A DNA stretch of 64,000 nucleotides from Hyphochytrium catenoides (Eukaryota > Sar > Hyphochytriomycetes > Hyphochytriales > Hyphochytriaceae), in the NCBI GenBank assembly GCA_900088475.1, contig FLMG01000265.1:99649-163648 (forward strand), read 5' to 3'. Of the stretch, positions 59,601-64,000 are shown one piece after another. Each line of letters starts with the position of its first letter. Positions within the stretch are counted from its first letter, which is position 1. A model generated the notes under the pieces. The model worked only from the letters and a program-made list of their open reading frames with translations, was not told the DNA's origin and made no database searches. The position numbers were made by a program, and so were the translations under genes.

Positions 59601-62600
59601 TTCAACAACAGATCTACACACTCGTACCAATGAGCCCAGAAGCCAGCAGGCTTTCAACCTCATCGCTCTTTTTTCTGTCCTGTTCTGCCCGTAGTGCAAT
59701 CTGTGCCCAACAACCCCAAAGTGCAGCTGCTGAAGCTTCCATTCTCTCAAGTTGCTGTAAGAATTGCATGGACGAGGAGGTATCTGGACCTGGAAGCATA
59801 AGCCGCCTAGAGTGATATTGCTCAGAAAATAGTGTTTGTACAAGGGCCCTAGGGAGAGTAAATTGTTTCTTGGAAGTGGGCAGACGCCCAATTAGATAAA
59901 TTGAGAAACAAACTCGTTGACTAAATCCATAGACAGAACTAGGCGAGCGATCTGAGGGACTACTAGAATTCTTACTGAAGTTTTTCTTGCACCGTGAAAA
60001 CGACCCCATCAATCATAACCAGGTATGATGATAGTCCTGGGAAGAGATCAACTAGAAGAGAGAGACTACTCGTGCAGACTGCCAATGACTGAAGAGTGAC
60101 CGGCAACAAATAGGCGTAGAGATTGTCTGTCCAGCTCTCTTCAACACGCTTCATAAACTCCGCAAAGTGAGTGAAGTTGGTGCAACGGTTCATTTCTTTC
60201 TTGATTAGGAGGAGGTCCTACGATATTAGGATCTGATGGGTCAGTCGGACCATTGTCCCGGTTAAGTGGGCAACACTTTGGAAATAATAACGTCAAAGGT
60301 ACACGTGGAAATAAAACCTAATGTGAGAGGTCAGAAGGAGCTTCCAGGCAGCACCAGGGTTTGAATAAGCACCTTTCGTGGGCATACTGAACCGAAGCTA
60401 ATATATAGTAATAGTCTCACGCACCTCATTCCCGCTATTTAAGACTTGAGATACTGTCTGCAGAATGATAAGTTCTATTTGACATATGCCAAAGTTACCT
60501 CCAACAACGGCATTTTTGTCGGCAAATCTTTCCGCCTGCCGCTTATTCCAGGCAGCAATTAAACGGGTAACAATTAAGAGCAGATGGTGCAAATAGGCTT
60601 TGTGGACGGTCGGCGATATGGATGCAGTAGTGTGATCAGCACTCATTGCTAATTTGGAGAGAAAATGCTTCCGACAGGCAGCGACGCGGTCCAGAATACA
60701 TTCCAAAAGTGGTTCTTGGGGCTAGACGAGGAAGTTGAGTTGGCAAGAATAACAATGAGGAATGTACTTTAAAAGAGTATTCAAAATTGCCCTTCTTGGC
60801 CAACATCAGTTGATGAACACACTTACGAAAAGCACAAGTTAGACGAAGGAACTGCCATTGAGGTTAGATTTAGAGTTACCCCACCGTCAAGTCCGTCTTT
60901 GTTTGCTTCAAAAAGATCTGCCCCAAAACGTCTACCTGTTACATGGTGAGGTGAAGTTCATTAAATTGGGATAAGTAAAGAAAGAGCAGACAAGCCCTCT
61001 AACGTGTAGAGGAAGTTTTGACGATCGCAGCTCAGCGTTACAGGCTTGGCCTCATAATTTGAGAAAAAATGCGTTGGCACGGACACTTACGGTAAGGACT
61101 TTTGCTGTAAGGTGCTGCAAGAGAAGAGGCGGTACGTTATCCGGCTGAGCAAGAAAAATCATTGCGAGCGAGTATCTATGCGCTGTGGTAGGAAACATAG
61201 CCGGGAGCATGACCTGTACACACCATGAGTTATTGCGGTAACCGGAGGGTTTACTAGGTAACCGGAGGGTTTACTTGGAAGTATTAGGGGTCCAGGAAGG
61301 TGAGGCAAGTGAAATACAGAGATCGGCACCAAGCCACAAAGTCACGGCGGCGTCCGAATTAACAGAAGAAAGAGGCTCGCTTTTCATTATACATTGATGA
61401 TCCCATTGGCTTCCTGGAGACAGTTCGGCGAACACAGGTGTGGCATTTTCTCGGTCAGCAGTATGAGGCGACTGACTGCAGCCCCTACTTCGTTCAGCGC
61501 CGCAGCCAATGTCATTAGTCCAGTGTCTGCCCTTCTGGAACCTCCTTGGGTCTCGTTATGGTCTGCGAGCTCTGGTGGCATTTCGACATCAGGGCCGGGA
61601 TGATCATCAACTTTGGTTGAGCTGGAGTGAGCGGTTTGGGTAGGCTTGGTGACTGCGCAGCAGACAAGGGAAACTGGATAAGGCCCGGGGTTTGTAGTAG
61701 CTCGCGAATTGGGGAAGAGGAAAGGCTGACAAGGCACATTGCAGGGCCAGAAGGCATTAGGCACAAGAGTCCTTACCCATAGGAGTGGCTACCGTTTTAG
61801 TCGTAGCGCAGGCTTCAATCAGCTGCGCAATGAAATCTTTCGGAGTTCTTTCCATAACAAAAGTCACATTTAGCCTGAGAATGGAGAGAAGGAGACAGAG
61901 TATGGTATCTTCCACAACTACAGATGGAGTTCCCCTGACTGGGTTTGATCCTTCCTGGCCCCGCCCTAATAGAAGTTCATCCAAATGCTTGATATTGGTA
62001 CTTAAAATTGGTGATTCTAGAACGTCCGTCCATTTAAGTAGCTCTTCCTGCAAAACGGAGAAATCCGCATCCAGTGAGATCAGCAGTTGTGCTTTCTTGT
62101 TAGGAGACACCAGCGGAAGGTTTCTGTCTCTAGCCACTCTATCCTTTTCTATCGTAGACTCCTGGGTGGGAAGGCGCAGAAAGGACCCCTTCCACAAGCA
62201 GTTCATGTCTTCACTCTCCTCCAGTGCCGGCATGATCTTGTGGATCATTCTAATTAGCGTGACTAAGGACTGAGCGGACGGTTCGATAGCGTACGGCTTG
62301 ATTGGGACAGTGACGGGGGCTGGAGCGTCTTGTTAGCAGCAACTTGTAGCAATGGTTGAGATGAGCAGAAAATTACTACTGGACTTACCGACGGCGCAGC
62401 TTTGAGGGGAAATATCCGCCGGAACTTCGAGATACTGTTTGCCCAATCTCGATAGAGTAGCAAGAAGACAGAAGCCTATTGTTTCTTTCCGGATGTTGTC
62501 TTCTTCTTCAAACTCAGCATTCAACCGCTGGTTGGGAGTGATCATAGGGTCCTTTAGGCTTTCATTGTTGCGTTGCATGACTTTGACAACCTGGGAGAAA

Positions 62601-64000
62601 TGAATAAGAGTAAGTCAGTGAAAAGGTCTGCCGAGGACTGAGTCAGCGATTGAACTGTTGGGAAGGAGCTTTGATCTCCATCAGTGAGTGGGCATGCAAA
62701 ATAATGGCTGGCTTACCTCTGTCGGTGTCTCTCTCTTTAGCAGGAGCAAAGTATATTTATCTCCCACCGCCACACCAAAGACTCGCGCTCCCAAACTCTG
62801 GAGACTCTCTACCACGCGAGGTTGAGTCTCGGATCTCTCTTCACCATGACCTAAGCGACCGCTCTCCCCATTGCCCCATGTGAACAGAAGACCTGAAAAA
62901 GGGTCAGATGGACTATAATACAAACTTCGGTTCTTCGCATTGGTCTGATGACTTCTTATGATCCAGTCACTCTTTCTTCCGAACTTCCCTGTGTCTTATC
63001 CTAGTTCCACCTCTGAAACTGCATAATAGAGCTATCCTGCTAGCATCGATATTAGCTCACCTTCATCATTGATAGCGGCTGTATGCTCACAGCCCGCATC
63101 GACTTGTACGATGAAATGGCCTACCAAAGATTCAACCCGTGTCGGTGTCTGTCGGTTATCCTGCACCAGTTTATAAGAGGGACGCGGGCACGCCCACTCA
63201 CAAGGATTAGCACCAGTCTCCTAAAGCTCATAGAGGTGAAAATGGACAGAGCACCCTCTAGATGTTGAGACTATGCTGGTTCGGCAAAATTGCAGTAGGA
63301 GTGGTTGGGTTGTGACTTTACCCTCCGTCCCCAAATAAAAATATCATATGAAATGAGAGGCATCATACAAGGAACAGGAACCTCCTGGGCAGCTCCAAAG
63401 ATGGTCGCAACAAAGCTGACTGGCTAAGAAGCCCATAGCGACTAACCTGATCACCATGGCCGAGCTTTCCATTGGATCCGGAGCCCCAAGTATAAAGGTG
63501 CCCGGTACTGGTCAGAGCCATAGAGTGGTCCCAACCACAGCATATAGCGCACACTGCAAATAGAATATCAACATAAACTGCATGCTAAAGTGGAAGGCAC
63601 CTCAAGTTCGACAAGTAGGGTGCTAAACGGAACCATGAAAGTTTGTAGCCTTCACATCACCCTTTTGCAAACAACTCGAAGGGTGGAGTGTAGCGTTTCT
63701 GTAAAAGCGGTAATCAAGGCGTACGTACCATCACTTATGCCATAAACCTCAGCAGGCACCAGCTCTGCTTGCTCGGAGCCAGATTTTGCGGTGCCCAGGA
63801 CGGGAGGAGTCTCTCCCTTTCTACTGTCCTTGTAACCACCGCCGGATGCGTAAACTGTCCCTTCCTCTGTTAAAAAAAGGGAGTGCTCCCATCCACCGGT
63901 CGCCTGAAGTACGGCGGCGCCGATCCCAATCACTGGGCGTGGCTTGAGGACGTCCTCTGTAGTGCCTTGACCACACTGTCCCTGAACGTTACATACATCA
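42824..64000 (-). CDS. Giant RCC1/SPRY/HECT protein, HERC-like (5' partial)
   Basis: A very large intron-rich gene whose 5' end lies beyond the window. Exon-sized frames with GT-AG borders follow one another with no intergenic gap from 64000 down to the stop at 42824, so one protein of several thousand residues is inferred. Not every junction in 45-62 kb was resolved. N to C: RCC1 repeats (64000-62717), long helical stretches (for example 62.5-61.7 kb and 59.0-58.4 kb), an immunoglobulin-like or filamin-like beta segment (about 55323-55090), a first SPRY domain (about 51764-51260), a second SPRY domain (about 47544-46830) and a HECT domain at the end. RCC1 plus SPRY plus HECT is the HERC1 plan; HECTD4 also pairs SPRY with HECT. 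Such proteins are ubiquitin ligases, but the active-site cysteine appears to be replaced here. An alternative is two adjacent genes, one RCC1 and one SPRY-HECT. Confidence 0.82.
46823..47544 (-). other. Second SPRY domain of the giant protein
   Basis: Two exons carry the fold. The first reads SLTITNMANKKWNAVRTSVP, then GSHSWEVSVM, NIFLGVATAE and YGWGFLANRAVWHN. The second reads YGDLFKEGDRIRVLLDMTRG, then LRFFINGVDQGVAVEDLP and PLYAAFSIYN. The GSHSWEV and GD-I-V-LD-G-L-FF-NG patterns are typical of SPRY protein-interaction domains. Placed about 600 residues before the HECT domain, it probably recruits partners or substrates. Confidence 0.8.
51260..51764 (-). other. First SPRY domain of the giant protein
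   Basis: Exon 51764-51516 encodes CYYYEAELLSDGLMQLGWSV and DSTNGRGVGDTPNSWSFDGF, then a GKRWRTGDIVG end. The next exon, from about 51451, continues with LDLRMLEIRWLINGEDLGLG and ICFLPALSLNRGQALILNTG. This resembles the SPRY domain of RNF123 and HERC1-type proteins. The acidic, Ser-rich segment that follows (about 51230-50830) is probably disordered. Confidence 0.8.
54994..55094 (-). repeat. Tandem duplication carrying two 5' splice sites
   Basis: Two 47-bp units (54994-55040 and 55048-55094), period 54 bp, about 85% alike by eye. On the minus strand each begins CGGTAAGT, so the exon encoding GDGFTLGGS is followed by two potential donors in one intron. Confidence 0.7.
61237..61276. repeat. 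Two-copy 20-bp tandem repeat
   Basis: Unit GGTAACCGGAGGGTTTACTA followed directly by a copy differing at the last base. It lies inside the giant gene between resolved coding pieces, most likely in an intron. GGTAACC is itself palindromic. Confidence 0.85.
62717..64000 (-). other. RCC1 repeat region (beta-propeller) of the giant protein
   Basis: About four RCC1-type units spread over short exons: ATGGWEHSLFLTEEGTVYAS (about 63880), CAICCGWDHSMALTSTGHLY then TWGSGSNGKLGHGD (63554-63450), VQVDAGCEHTAAINDE (about 63100), LFTWGNGESGRLGHG with VFGVAVGDKYTLLLL (62923-62717). A full propeller has seven units, so the others should lie upstream of the window. In HERC proteins these domains bind GTPases, chromatin or substrates. 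Confidence 0.88.

Noticed and set aside
1-64000. tRNA, rRNA, CRISPR arrays and transposons
   Set aside because: A visual scan for tRNA B-box sequences, rRNA cores, regular spaced repeats and transposase or reverse-transcriptase motifs found none that could be supported. A tRNAscan or Infernal run would be needed to be certain.

Overview
This window comes from the nuclear genome of a eukaryote. The genes are split by many short GT-AG introns (mostly about 40-95 bp), there are no operons or Shine-Dalgarno sites, and the products are typical of eukaryotes: a myosin, a giant RCC1/SPRY/HECT protein, an RS-domain RNA-binding protein and an LRR/IQ/WW scaffold. A hybrid histidine kinase argues against an animal. 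A microbial-type threonine synthase, secreted Vps62-like and thaumatin-like proteins and calmodulin-binding scaffolds would fit a protist or alga, perhaps a stramenopile. That placement is inference; no marker in the window fixes the lineage. All joined exon models below were built by hand from open frames, GT/AG borders and phase continuity.

Layout: (1) 0.7-2.8 kb (+), an intronless class-3/DAG-lipase-type hydrolase. (2) 5.25-7.78 kb (+), a cytosolic GAF hybrid histidine kinase whose first exon is short and easily missed; a 161-N assembly gap follows. (3) 8.2-13.35 kb (-), a 15-exon myosin of about 1385 residues, convergent with the kinase. (4) 13.4-19 kb, gene-poor, with two small membrane-protein models on the minus strand. 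(5) 19.2-20.1 and 22.1-23.7 kb (+), two intronless secreted-protein genes: one cysteine-rich and thaumatin-like, one Vps62-like. (6) 24.9-26.5 kb (+), a six-exon membrane acyltransferase of the LPAAT type. (7) 27.4-29.6 kb (+), an 11-exon threonine synthase. (8) 30.3-37.7 kb (+), a 28-exon, about 1581-residue protein with AMN1-type leucine-rich repeats, about 11 IQ motifs, a B-box-like Cys/His cluster and ten WW-like repeats. (9) 37.9-41.4 kb (-), an RRM/RS-domain protein, convergent with the scaffold gene. (10) 42.8 kb to the window edge (-), a giant intron-rich gene running N to C from RCC1 repeats through long helical stretches and two SPRY domains to a HECT domain; its 5' end lies outside the window.

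Most noteworthy: the LRR-IQ-B-box-WW architecture, and a complete-looking HECT domain in which the catalytic cysteine position reads as serine. Also notable are the contrast between intronless lipase/secreted-protein genes and their intron-dense neighbours, a duplicated 54-bp block carrying two 5' splice sites, and a recurring AGTTCTA/TAGAACT motif in intergenic DNA that includes a perfect 19-bp palindrome.
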